Assembly: GCF_028453695.1 (NCBI RefSeq)
Contig: NC_135773.1
Coordinates: 5,890,001 to 5,954,000, forward strand
Length of the DNA stretch: 64,000 nucleotides
Direction of reading: 5' to 3'
DNA from: Augochlora pura
Taxonomy: Eukaryota > Arthropoda > Insecta > Hymenoptera > Halictidae
Of the stretch, positions 23,637 to 35,560 are shown one piece after another. Numbering within the stretch: the stretch's first letter is position 1; each line of letters begins with the position of its first letter. The translations under genes were made by a program, and so were the position numbers. The notes beneath the pieces were generated by a model. The model was not told the origin of the DNA. It worked only from the letters and a program-made list of their open reading frames with translations, and searched no databases.

Positions 23637-23849
23637 TTGGGTTGTTCGGAAAGTAATTTCGTTTTTCCCAAGAAAAGACTTAATTTTTACACGCTCAAGC
23701 TGCATAATCATTATATATTTGGACAACTGATGTAGTAAGTCTTGTTTGCTAAAAATTTTGTTCGATTCTTTGCAATAGTTTTTGTTTAGTAATCTATTGT
23801 GTTTCATTTCCACAAAGAAAAAAACGAAACGACTTTCCGAACGACCTAA
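23637..23849. mobile_element. mariner-type deletion derivative at TA, 213 bp
   Basis: The left end starts TTGGGTTGTTCGGAAAG. The reverse complement of the right end starts TTAGGTCGTTCGGAAAG, and the match continues through TTTCGTTTTT, about 24/28. TA flanks both ends (23635-23636 and 23850-23851). TA duplication and these GTTGTTCGGAAAGT-type ends fit the Tc1/mariner superfamily. A full mariner is about 1.3 kb with a transposase of roughly 340 residues; here the coding region is gone. The short minus frame (23634-23858) is just a read-through of the element. Confidence 0.9.
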
Positions 23850-23851
23850 TA

Positions 23852-26039
23852 AAATCATCCAAACTGATATTTTGAATATTATTTCAAGAATATGGTATTC
23901 TTTAAAGAATTTCTTCGAATTTATCGCACACAGCAGAAAGTAACCGAAGCGAGCCGCAGATGCGCTTTTCTCTCGACAGTGTCGTGTATTTGAACGATCG
24001 CAGCGGATTCAAACACAGCTGCAAATAGGTCATTAGATCGTTTTCACAATCGTCGAAACGATTTTTATCGATCCCGGGCCGCGATAACGTCGCTCCGAGC
24101 AAGTAACGTACGAGGCTGCGTTGCATCACACACGGAAGCTTCGCAGTTTACACTTTCGAGTTGCGCGCAGGACGAGTAACGAGGTTTCCATAACAAATCG
24201 TGAAGGCATCCCGCAACAAATCGCGACAGAAAACTTCCGAGAACGGCGCCTGCCTCCTCTGTCTCTTCGCGCGACGACGTCACACGTGCTAAACGACGGT
24301 TCACGGAAAGCCGCGGCGACGGAAAGCAACGCGGATCTCCACGTGACGTTCGGCCGCGAGGCCGTTCTTTTTATCCCGGCGCGTGCGTGGCCGAGGGATT
24401 TTCTGAATTTTCAAATTTCTCGGAACGATTCGCGCTCGAACGTAGATCGAGGCTCTTGCGCAAGATCTCCTTCGTTTAGCTGGAAAACTATCCTCCTCCC
24501 GGTGGATTTTCAAGACGCGCGCGGACTGCGCTGGTACGGTTGCTCGCGTGATGCATGAACGATTTGTTGACGTCTTTGGTACGATATTCGGGTTGATTTA
24601 AAAGGCGTGCGTTGAATTCGTGCCAAAATAATACGACTCGTTCTACGAAAATAAAGAGAATGCATTTCTGAATTGCGCGTGGTCCGATAAAACTTTTATG
24701 CCGCAAAACGCGAGGTCTAATTTTAGATTGCAATTTTGAAGACAACTTTACCGAGCATCGATTGTATGATCGTGAATTTGTTGCATTCACGCGAAAAGAG
24801 ATTAATTGTAATTTAAGGCAGAGACAAGATTTAAATATTTTATGGATACCAATAAGCCAGAATCGATGTGTTAAAAATATAGAAATCATTACGCGACTCC
24901 TGTTTCTTGCAACGAATGCAGACGATTTTTATTCTACATAAAAGTCCTCGGTTAATTATTATCGACGTGTATTGCTTCATACGTATACTTCGATTAAGAT
25001 ATTGAATCATTTTTCTTGCGAAAAAGACATTAAAACGCCAAGAATTTTCAAACGAGAAATGAGAAATCGGTCGTTTACCAGCACGGTGCGTTTAATGTTA
25101 AATGTTCTTCCCTCCGCAACCAATGATCCTGTTTTCTGCTGGTCCAGCGGAGAAATACGAGAAGAGAGCTGACTATGTGTTTCAGATTTCCCCGTTGGAA
25201 AAGCGAGTTGGAATAATCTAACCCGTCGGCTACCTCCATTTTCACGCGTCAGTTAATTAATTCGCCAATATACAAGCTCCGCCGAATTCACGCAACTGCA
25301 ACTAGTTCCGACTGCTCGGACAAACAGGTGCGACGCGAAGACTACATTGTCGGTAAATGATAAGTAGTGTCACGATGTTGTAAATAGGGGTGATAACGAT
25401 TAAAAAATAATCTACAGGAAATAATGGAGGCGGTAGGACATTATTAGGCGGTCTCGTTAAAACGAAGTTGGGAAAACACCGGGAAACACACGCCGGACGT
25501 TCTAATTTACAATGCTAAAAACGACGGTAGAACGACACGCAAGAAACCGACGATAACGTTTTTCAACCGCATTAAAGGATCTCGCAGTTCCCGGATATTT
25601 CTTCCGTTTTACGTGAGAACTGAAGCGACGCGCGTATTTCGTTATCGCCGGAAGGAACAATTATGCGCCCGTTCCTAATTTGCGTCGCTAATCAGAAACG
25701 GGCCGGTTATCGCCCGGCTGTGGCACGGCGTCTTCGGTGCATCGCGCTCCGGCTATTAACAATTAAACGCACGAAAGCCTGTACATGGTCGCGCGCGGTG
25801 CCGTCCTCGGCGTGAATGTATAAACGATAGAAAGTGATTTCCACTTACCCCTTCGTTTCCTAGGAACTGTATAGTAGGGTTCTGGCTGGTTTTGTTCTGC
25901 AACAGAAACGACAAGTTCCAAATAAATATCACCGGAATCCACGTGTCGTAGAAATGCGAGAAATTCGATTTCTTATCGCACGCGTTCGTTATTACAACAT
26001 CGCGCGAAGACGTTCGATGCTTTTTCTCTCCTGCCGATT
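23852..26039. other. Non-coding stretch
   Basis: A CpG-rich island at about 24090-24560 carries frames up to 145 codons on both strands without a domain. The remainder is AT-rich, with a second moderately GC-rich patch at 25540-25830. No RNA gene recognised. Confidence 0.45.
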
Positions 26040-26326
26040 TTAACCCTTTCATTACGGGTGCCGACTATAGGCGGCGAACGCGTGACGACCTATTTGTTGA
26101 CTATATAAGTCGACGTATAATCAACTGTTGACTCTAATCGATGTGTTTTTCCTATAATACGATGTAATAGTTGTTATGTAGCTCTTAAAAGAGTGTACAT
26201 ACAAGTCAATCGCAAAGTGGCGTTGAAAAACGTTAATCCGAATATCGAAAGTGTACACTTCGCGGCGCGGTGACCCGTACAGGGTCGTCACTCCGGCGGC
26301 GCGGACTGCCGTAAGGAAAGGGTTAA
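26040..26326. mobile_element. TTAA-flanked piggyBac-like MITE, 287 bp
   Basis: The left end TTAACCCTTTCATTACGG and the reverse complement of the right end TTAACCCTTTCCTTACGG match 17/18, with TTAA at both edges. The left end carries the dyad GCCGACTATAGGCGGC (14/16 symmetric, 26060-26075), centred 28.5 bases from the end. It resembles the CTATTGGCG dyad of the element at 812, so the two may be one subfamily. A weaker dyad around GACTATATAAGTC lies at 26099-26111. The interior is non-coding. Confidence 0.88.
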
Positions 26327-27096
26327 TGGAAGACCGACGAAAATGAGAACCGCTGAAGGACATTAAACCGGGGATCTAATGAACTCGGCCTCGGCCACAC
26401 GAGGAAAAATGGGCTAAACGAATCCGTGAACTAAAAACTACTAATGACAATATAATTTCTGCTCGTTCATCTAAAATGATAAAAAATAGAAATCACTTCG
26501 TAATTACATACGCGAGAGCTAATTGTCCCGCATCGTTGAACGGAAGTTTCGGTAATGAGTTTTATTTATTAGTCCGCGGTTTTACACGGAATCCCATTAG
26601 GCTGTACTTGCGTTTACGCTGCTTTACCGTGGACGGATACGAATGGACGCGTGTTTTATAAATGCTTGACGCTAAACCTGCCGCGACGGCCGTTTCGACC
26701 GGTTTCGAGTCTTTTATTTCCAGATTGGCGAAGCTGTAAAGATTCCTTTAGAGGAAATTATTAAACAGATGTTTAAATTGTAGAGTATAATATCAGAAAA
26801 AATGTAGGGAGATGTCTAAATGAAATCACTGTTTCTTATAGTGTAACATATGCCGATCCAATTCAGCTGTTGCAATTTTCTTTGAGAAACGTGCAAGTTA
26901 CTGTAATTATACTGTAGACGTATGTTTGATTTTCCTCCTATTTTCGTAGCTTAACCAGGTAGTTATTTTTGACGAGTATATTCGTTGCAACAACAACGTG
27001 ATGAGTACACTCGTGAAATATTCTTTATTGCATTTTATTTCATTTATCATTCTAATTTTTGTAAATTGAAGTTTGCATGAACATCCTTCCTCTATC
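26327..27096. other. AT-rich non-coding spacer
   Basis: No gene seen. Contains a degenerate TTAA terminus at 26951 (listed separately). Confidence 0.45.
26951..27014 (+). mobile_element. Degenerate terminus related to the 9615 MITE family
   Basis: TTAACC is followed, after exactly the same 20-base offset as in the 9615-9916 element, by GACGAGTATATTCGT (26971-26985) and then GATGAGTACACTCGT (27000-27014). The dyad word, its position relative to TTAA, and the presence of a second copy all match. No opposite end is visible. Confidence 0.55.
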
Positions 27097-27402
27097 GGGT
27101 GTTTCAATAGTTACCGAGGCCACTTGAAATAACTTTTTCCTGTACAATAATTTTCTCTGAGGCATCGTTCATCATTTATTTAAACAAGAAAACTCATCAA
27201 TAAGTGACGAGCTCGTCTGACACGAAACTCTGACCTGACGCCGTCTCGCGTCAGTCGAGCTCGCCTCTCATTGGTCACAGTGTTTTTTTTAATAACTCTT
27301 AAACAAAGCTGCCAAATTGAATTTTCGCAAACGAAAAAGTTACTTCAAACGACCTCGGCAATCCTTCATCTCTCGATTACGAGCGACTTTCGAGACATTG
27401 AA
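27097..27402. mobile_element. Long-inverted-repeat element, about 305 bp
   Basis: The left arm starts GGGTGTTTCAATAGT (27097) and runs to about 27226. The right arm (about 27244-27402) is its diverged reverse complement, with shared blocks TTGAARTAACTTTTTC, GAGGC/GCCTC and GAGCTCG. Each arm is about 130-155 bp, so the unit is a near-complete foldback. Both arms are homologous to the single arm at 59384-59530. Ends of GGGTGTTYCAA type are widespread in insect non-autonomous elements. The superfamily cannot be assigned, as no clear target duplication is seen. Confidence 0.75.
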
Positions 27403-29049
27403 CATCGCGCCATAATCCTCCGGGAATACAATCCACCGACAGAGTTTCCTTTGTCCGGTTCGGCGGCGAACAAATTCTACTGTTTCCAAGTTTTCGAATC
27501 GGCCCAGTGAAAAGGCTCGTTAACGATACCGAGTTAACGAGAAGAAATCGTCGAGTGACCGCGTATTTGCATAACACGCGTTGGCACTCTCTAAGCCGGC
27601 AGAAAATTCAGGCCTCATTCAGCCGAGAAAAAGAAAACGCTCTCCGCGCGCTTTCCACGCGCGAGAGCTCGCCGCGCCACGGTCTCCTCGCAGTTTGCCC
27701 TATCGACCCGCGTATCGAACACGTGCATACAATTCGGCGATAAGCCGCGAGATAACGGGGAACGGTCGCGCAGTCGCCGGTCTCGTGAAACTCCTCGGCC
27801 TCTCGAATCGATAACGAACAAGCCGGACAATCGAACGACCGTTCCCCGATCGTTTCAATTTGCAACCAGAGAATAAAACGGCGCCGGTCGTTTAACGCTT
27901 TCGCTGCTAATCCAACCAGGAATCCAGCCGAGCCGATCCTTTCTCGCGGCCAACGAAATGGAAATTAAAACGTTGAGACACCGCTTGTACTGTTGCAACG
28001 CTTGTAGTATTCCAAGTTTATAAATGCTAGTCAAATTCGTCGCAACTCATTTGCTTGCCCGCGAACGATATGCGACAGTCGAGTGCTGTTTAGCCAAATT
28101 ATTTGCAAGCGTTACCGCGATAACATGCAAATGACCAAATTATGAACAAACGCGCGAAATGTTACCTAGCCATTTCTTTTACATAAAATATTTACCGACA
28201 GCTTATCCGCATGCTAGGAAGAGGTGTCGGCCAGGCCATCGTATTGTTCGTTATTGTCAAAAAAGCAATTCTCTGCGCACGTCGTTACCGATTTACGTCG
28301 GCCTCGGGATCACGAATTCGTGATAGATCGATCAATGACGTCGAACATCATTAATCAACACTCGATTGAAAGGTTGCGGGCTTTCTAATTCACCGTGAAA
28401 AATATTACATCTTGTTGCGACACGGCTTTATTTTTTTCTGCGCGTAACGCACTCAGCTTTTTACAGGGTCGTATTTGAGACATTGGATTGCCGGCGTCTT
28501 GCGTAACACTGTTCCGAGTAGCAGAATCTCGGAGCGAAAATCGACGAAAACGGTGGAAGAGAAGAGAAAAAAAAAAAAAGAAAAGAAAAGAAGCAATTAT
28601 CGGAGCGACGATCTTTTAGAAATCACGATCGCAGTAATTCGAACACGCGGTCTATCGCGATCCACTCCGCTTCCGGTGGTTTCGCCGCGATAAATCAAGC
28701 TCTCCCGTTGTCGATCGCGAGCGTGTCCCGCAAAGATGAGTTCTCCCTGATACCCGGCCGATTTTTGCGACTCGGCGAAATCAAACGTACGCGATCTCGC
28801 CACGTAATATATTTCTCGGAGTTCTCGTTGCCGCGGTAACGCGGTTTCGTGTAGACGCGCGAGCGAGCGAGCGAGCGCGATACGCGGACGCGATCGTTTG
28901 AAAAGGGAAAGTCGCCGGTAAAAGCCTTCGTGTGCCTTTGATCACCGAGCACGACGAACGAGGGCCCGTAAAAAACGAGATGCGCTACGATCGATGATAT
29001 CACTGATGATCGATCGCGCTTCCGGCGATCATTGCCAAGACAGAGAAAA
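27403..29049. other. CpG-rich non-coding stretch
   Basis: GC-rich at 27600-27970 and 28500-29030 with several overlapping short frames and no domain. Contains an A-rich run (28566-28592) and a short GAGC microsatellite (about 28859-28876). Confidence 0.45.
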
Positions 29050-29083
29050 TTGACCCTTTCACTGCCGCGGATCGTCTGCGATC
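29050..29083 (+). mobile_element. Lone TTAA-type terminus with dyad
   Basis: TTGACCCTTTCACTGCCGCG, a one-base variant of TTAACCCTTT ends, is followed immediately by GATCGTCTGCGATC (29070-29083; arms GATCG/CGATC). Its centre lies 27.5 bases from the end, matching the architecture of the complete elements. No inverted partner is visible downstream. Confidence 0.5.
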
Positions 29084-29347
29084 TAATAGCCGGTCACGAC
29101 GTGTAACCCGTGTCTAGGGATCATCGAGCACCGCCCACTCGATCAACGGACCCGATCGACGCGTCGATTTCTCGTTCGACAATGAAATTCTCTCTTTCCT
29201 AGGAAATCACCTGACACTCGCGGTTCTTCGGTATTTCAAAGAGACACTCGAACGCTCGTTTTTACGAACCGTGTTGATTTTAACCGTTAGACCGCCGGCA
29301 TTTGTGCGTGGCAACATCTGGGACTCGAAACAGTAGAATGATTCGAA

Positions 29348-29428
29348 AGATTTAACGACGAGGATTATTAATTAAGATTTAACGACGAGGATTATTAATT
29401 AAGATTTAACGACGAGGATTATTAATTA
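29348..29428. repeat. 27-bp tandem repeat, three identical copies
   Basis: Units at 29348-29374, 29375-29401 and 29402-29428 are identical (start AGATTTAACGACGAGG, end ATTATTAATTA). Perfect identity suggests very recent expansion or a collapsed/expanded assembly artefact. It probably varies in copy number between individuals. Confidence 0.98.
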
Positions 29429-31270
29429 ACGTCCTTTTGTCTGGAGAAATGTCAGCGGGGCACGACAGAATAAACCGCAATCACGGTTAACAATTGTTAT
29501 TGCTAATATTAGATCATGGAATGATTTCCGAGCGGCATTTCACAATTGTTTGAAACAATTATGAAATTGTTCGTCGAGATTTCAAGCAACGTCGCTTCAA
29601 ATATGCCTGTCCATGAGAACGGGATCCGAGCGTCGATTACTTATCTGGGATTCCTATTGCAACACTTCATAAACGTGCGAGACGTGTGAAAACGATCGAA
29701 CACGCGCAGATACGGCGAACATTGCATCTGCCGTTGCAGCACGAATCTCCAACATTCTCGATCGATGTCCTTCAAAACTAATGCCGTCGCGCCGCTATTA
29801 AATCTTCTCCGGTCGAACGATCCGCCATGGTGGTCGTGAAAATGAATGTATCCTCAGGACTAGATATACGCATAATATACATATAGAAACGCAAGAATGT
29901 TTAGCTTTCGAAAAACAAATTCGATTCTGTGAATGTAAAGTGGGTATAAAAATGTGTTTCAAGAATAGTAGTTTCGTAGAAAGTGTTTAAAGTTCAATCG
30001 AGATATATATAAATATAATAGACGTCTGGAGCACAGCTATTTACTGAAAATTATTGCTCAGCGAATGAAATAGTTTTCATGAAACTGCGCCTTATCCCAT
30101 ATCATTTTTCTGTCCATTCTCTATCGCAATTCCGAACGATCATCTTTTACCCAATTCGACGTCAAAGCGGACTGTTATCTCGGCCTATCCGAGCACGGAA
30201 CGATAACAAATGATATACCGTTGGATTCGTCTCAGAAAACGCTAGCAGACTACAAATCAAAAACCGTGCTATTCCATTAAGAGAAATTCGCTTGATCTTG
30301 AAACCTCGACCACCGCTAAAGCTACCAATAAAACCATGCAATCTGCCTCGACAAATCAAACGACTTCAGTGAGAACTTTCTCCGGCAATCTGCCACGCTA
30401 TCCGAGATATTTTGGATAAAAGGGGCACTGTGTGCATACGGTCTAAGCACGTGCATCGACGTTTCAGTTTGGCGTCGCGATTTAACAGGATCCAAGGCTC
30501 GCACAGCAAGACAGAAACCGTGAACAGCCGAGCGAACAGGGAGACACGGAGGATCGCGACGAGGGAGCAGACGCGGAATGACCAAATAAATTAATGACGC
30601 AAAAGGCGACCCATGGTCTCGACCATTAAATGCTCTCCCGACGTGGAACATTAACGCCCGTGGACCAAGCTCGTGGATCGCCGCGCGATCGAGCGGACAC
30701 TCCGCGACGAAGTTTCAAACGGTTGAGAAATAAAAACGCGTTCCCGAGAAAAATGGCAACGCGGAATATGGCGGACGGGACACATAAATGAATATATTAC
30801 CGACGCAACGGCGATGCGCGACACGATCCGCCGCGATTAAACGCGATATCTTTACGGGCTGATAAGCGTTCAACAGCTATTCTCGATTACGTGCGCGTCG
30901 AATTCGAATTTTACATGTTCAGCCGACCGCGACGATAAACGCCGTAGTTGAACGAGGCGATTCGAAGTTTCGTTCGCTGGGAGATTTGTGTCGTCGCAAC
31001 GATGGCTGACGTCTCGACGAATGAACCGGTGCCGGATTTACTCGCGGATAGAATTTCCCACATTCCATTAACGTCAAATCAAAGTGACTGCTTTCTGATA
31101 TTTTTTTTTTACACTTTTTGATAATAACATTTCTCGGAGAATTTCTTGGCCCCGATTCTTCAGCGAAATATATATTATAATAAAAATCGTACGAATTAAT
31201 CATGGCATTGATATAAATTCCTACTGTCAAATACAAATATTTAATAAAGACTTCAAGGAATATAATAGCT
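29429..31270. other. Non-coding stretch
   Basis: Mixed composition; GC-rich at 30480-30900. Frames up to 140 codons (minus, 30919-31341) run into the neighbouring MITE and have no domain. TTAACCGTT at about 29281 has no partner. Confidence 0.45.
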
Positions 31271-31595
31271 TTAACACGTTGAATGCCACGAGGGTCACCG
31301 GTGACCGGCACTGAACTTGGCAGTGACGCCATGGGGGCCACCGGTGACCGGCGCGCTCAGATTGATGAAAATATATATAATTTAAACAAATGACAATACT
31401 TGTAATTTTTTTATTATTATCATCGTTGATGTGGCGGTGTGAGGAAATGAATGCCTTATAAAACATCTGAAAACAGTTTTATTTATACATGAAATATAGT
31501 TTTATTATGTGACATTATATGTATCGCATAATAGAAAATTCATCGTGGCGCCACGGACAGTTCCTGTAAAATGGGCGTGGCATTCAACGTGTTAA
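31271..31595. mobile_element. TTAA-flanked piggyBac-like MITE with perfect 20-bp termini, 325 bp
   Basis: Both ends show TTAACACGTTGAATGCCACG, a perfect 20-base inverted match including TTAA. The left end carries the perfect 14-bp dyad GGTCACCGGTGACC (31293-31306), centred 29.5 bases in. A second copy, CACCGGTG within 31336-31349, is centred 43 bp further. The right end lacks both. The interior is AT-rich and non-coding. The TTAACAC start is a variant class from the TTAACCC ends elsewhere, and the perfect termini suggest a young insertion. Confidence 0.95.
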
Positions 31596-34560
31596 CACAA
31601 TTCTCATGCAAGAAACTGATCACAGAAGATTGAGAAGGAGTCTGCGGATCCAGCAATTTCCCTGAGATTTATGAAATTTATAGACGCCGCACGTTTTCGC
31701 GATACCGTCAGATTTGATCGGAACACGCCAGCGCACTTTCACCGATGCCTTCTTATCGGGGCGAAGAACGATTACGATCCGGTAACACGAATCTCGGGAA
31801 GGAAGTGCACGCGGGAAGCAGAGCATCGGAGAGATAACAGACCGAGCGCGCAAGTTCATTCTCCCGTTAAGCTTGCTCGTATCGTCGCCGACACCGAATT
31901 ATTAATTACTCGTAGCCTCGAACCAGCGACAATTCGTTTCGCGGACATGCGTAAACCTGTTGTTTTTAATTGTACGTTGCGCAATCGCTCGACGGTGAAC
32001 ACGGCGAAGATTCTACGATTCACTTGGATGGTTAATTCTGCCGTTCACGAAGGAGCAGCACCGAGTTGAAATTACGATTCGGTTGGTCGTAGCCGCGCAA
32101 AAACGAACATTTTTTTTCGCCATTAGAATTCTTGCGAAACGGCGGTTGCGAAAGAATCGCTGGCAGGTGTACGGCGACCACAATGAGGCGTGTTTGCCCG
32201 ACGAAAACGTTCCACTTTCAAATTTCCGCGTCGGAGCTGGGATTTACAGCGTAGCTTCGGTTATCCGAACTGGCGCCATCCATTTCGACGATGGAAGAAT
32301 AAATTGGTCGCAGTGATAGATTAAACCTTCACCGATTTGTACTAGTTTAACTGTCGACTCTTAACTACCAACTATTTAAATCATGGAACGACAAAATAAT
32401 TTCCACAATTTCCGTATCTTTTTAAATCAAACTGCGGCGTGTCTGTGTAAGAACATTTGCTGCAGAACGTCGACACGTGTTGCACAGATGAGCGAAAAAT
32501 TTTCGTGACATTTATGGCGTCTTCGATGCTGGCGGAGCTCGGTTTATTTTATGCTGAAAACCCTAGCCAGGTAAAAATTTCTGAACGCAAGACAAATGGT
32601 AATTTACGACCGGAGGTTGGCTGGGAGCCTCGCATTATTTAGCTTTCCCCTTCGCGGAGCACTGATTTTGTTTCGCGGCGGACCGTGGTCATCGCGAGGT
32701 AGCTAGAATTTCCCCTAACTACGGGTCAAACCCTTAAGCCGGGTGAGCCGGAACGAGGAAAGTTGTTCATAGGGGCCAGCCTGGCGCACGGATAGGGCTG
32801 TCGGGATTTATTGTTTGCATTCCAAGTGGATACAATGGAAATGATTGTTTAATTATAATGGTAGACCGATTGAATAGACGCGATAATGTCTTCCCGCGCA
32901 AAAGATTTTTCTTCTGTTCGAGACATTGTCTAGTAGTTGGCAAGCTTGAATCACTGACACAGATCAATCATCCTTGTCATTGGCTGGTTTACGTCATCGA
33001 TGATAAGCATCATTCTAGCGGTATCTATTAGTTAGTCTCGATAGAGGAGGAATATCATTTCCTTTCGGTATGAATAACCAAACAATTGGAGTCACAGGAA
33101 TAGAACAATGCCGCGTTATTGTTGAAATCGTGGCAATTTTCTTTATCTTTAGCAGCGTTTTTTATTTTCTAAGAAATCGATCGATTTGCGAAATTCTCGT
33201 TCGCGGAAAAACGTTTTCGAAATAAAGAGACAAGAAATATACGTTTCAGAGATCTGTTGATGAAACGTTGGATTTCATGTTGAAAGATCCGCGCGATGAT
33301 TGATCTGCAAACTTGCGCGCGAATGGAGATTAACGACTGAAAAGTGATAGCGAGTTAGAGCAGTCTTCAAAATGCAATAATTTGTTTAGAACCAGACTAA
33401 ATGACTTGAATTTTTCTTAGATGACAAAGTCTACTAGACTGTAACTATAATATTTTATTTAAATTCTGCTATTGTTCAGAGAAACGAAAGAAAATAGAAA
33501 ACAATAGTTTTTTTAACTTTTTTGTCTAAGCATATAGCGAAATTTGAAAAAATGCATTTTGTTGACCTCGGTAAATTATATTTATATTATATTATTATAT
33601 GCATACGAATATTAACGGGAGTCATTGTATGCGTCGATCGCGGCTTCACGACGAATCCCTCGCGTCGCAGAATACGAAGATGACGAATTGAACTTCGCTG
33701 GAGGGACTATCTTAATCTTCTTGTTTTGTTGGTGTTTATTAACTCGCCGGAGATAATCTTATGCGAACCTAGCCCAACATGCAGTCAAGGAAATCCATTC
33801 CAATTGCCGATGCAATAATCTTTCATGTCCGTGTTCGTGTAATGGCGATTTAATTGGTTGGTGCGTGCTGGTGGATTGTTCGTTAGGAAAATTGTTTGGC
33901 GAACATTTGTTGTCCAACCGTGCGCCAGGAATCGTATAATCGCTAGATTACGGATCTTTCGATTTATTTTGCGCGTCGAAGTTTTAAGAGAACGTATTCA
34001 TTAACAGAGAATAACGGCGCTTTTGTTTACGGTGAATAATCTTTCAGTTCAAGAAGGATGGTTTTCTCTAATTCTTGTAAATACATTAGAAACATAAAAT
34101 CATTTATTACCTATAAATTTTTATAAATTCATTAAAATTTATAGCTATTTTATAATTGTAATCATTGTATTTACTTTAATATCATTACTTTCGGATTATC
34201 TTTCTTTGCGTAAAGATTCACGGTCTAGCAATTATTTGGCACAGCTCGACGCAAATTTGATATTTTCTGAACTACTATTCCATATTAATGTTATCAATGT
34301 TATCAATGTCATATTTTATTATACTTTATCACTTATTTTAATTCACAGTTTTACATGTTTCACGTAAATGCAGATTATCTCATGCATTCGTGGCAAAACT
34401 CGGAAAGAATATCGTTCGAACAGATAAAAATGGTTCCGCGCGGAGGAACAGTGTATACACTATCGGGTCCGAGTAATAACGCAGAAGAATTTGGTAGGCA
34501 AACATCGTTGAATCACTGAGGCAGGCTCTCCCCCTTCCGAAGTGCAGCAGCACGAAAAGG
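31596..34560. other. Non-coding stretch, mostly AT-rich
   Basis: A 132-codon plus frame (31671-32069) and smaller frames lack recognisable domains. The rest is AT-rich with homopolymer runs. A tandem TGTTATCAA pair lies near 34285-34310. Confidence 0.45.
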
Positions 34561-35560
34561 ACCGGGTTGAAGCACGTCTACCCCGATCAATGGCGATCCG
34601 CTGTTAAATTATGCACGCATCCCACGTCTCCGCGGCGCCGTCGAATAATTTATCAATCGACCATGAATCGAGAGGTTCTAAAAACGAAATTCAACAGGTG
34701 TAACCCGCCCCCGTTCGGTTCCGCCGCTGGAAGACGAATTATTCGTTCGACCCGTTCCCTCGGTCGACGCGTCGTTTCCGGCTCGCTCAATTTCCCTCGA
34801 TTTCCTCTATCGCGGATCCCCCCCGTCCCAGGACCCCCGCGTCCCACCAGCGATCCTGAATAATTTATCGGAATGACGGATTAGGATCAATTAGCCACGG
34901 TGTGTACCAGCAGGAACGCCGATATCTGGCCCGGCTCGAAAGGAGGAGGGTGTGTGCGCGCGGCGGGCTCGCTCGGTCGATAAGTTAGGTGGACGTCTCG
35001 AGGAGACACGATAATTTATTGCTAATACCGTGGCGCGCGCGCGCGCGCGCACGCGGGCTGCCGGAGATTCAATTTCGACAGAGAAAAGAGGGTAACCAGA
35101 GAAACCCGCGGTGTGGGAGGCGATAAAGTCCTGATCGAACCGGCCGAGCGAAACTGTATATAGGGTGTTCTAACGATCACGGTCGACCGTCGCCATTTGT
35201 CCGTCGCTTCGTACCGCCGTGTCACCGTTACACCGATGGCACAACTGTTGTTTCACGAGATACCGGATACCGTAAATCACGGATTAGTAATATCAGATTG
35301 GTCTTATGAGCGAACAGCGAATACCCTCGCGGTGACGTACCGGAGCGATGCAAACGACTCCGCCTGACACTAATCCGGGGCTCCGACGGTGCGCTAATCG
35401 GAATCTTATTGGGGAAACAAATTTGGCCGTGACTGTCGAGTTTTTAGAGGGTTGGACGGCTGCCGTAAATCCTGGCTAATTTGACACGAAACCATAAATT
35501 TGACGCTCTAAGTAGGACTCGGAATTAAGCGCAAGCAGCGCCACGATGTCGAGAGCCACG
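34561..35560. other. GC-rich island, possible regulatory DNA
   Basis: CpG-rich sequence with a (GC)n run. Homeodomain-type words TAATTTATC and CAATTAG sit next to a GGATTA (Otd/Bicoid-type) site near 34870-34895. The short frames on both strands have no domain. TATATAGGGTGTTC at about 35157 resembles an insect repeat end with no partner. A regulatory role is only inferred from composition. Confidence 0.3.
35033..35051. repeat. Alternating GC tract
   Basis: About nine GC units without interruption, then ACGCGGG. Confidence 0.97.

Noticed and set aside
28566..28592. A-rich run as a retroposon tail
   Set aside because: No flanking direct repeat and no recognisable body upstream.
35157..35185. 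TATATAGGGTGTTC as an element end
   Set aside because: No matching opposite end was found, and one short word is not enough.
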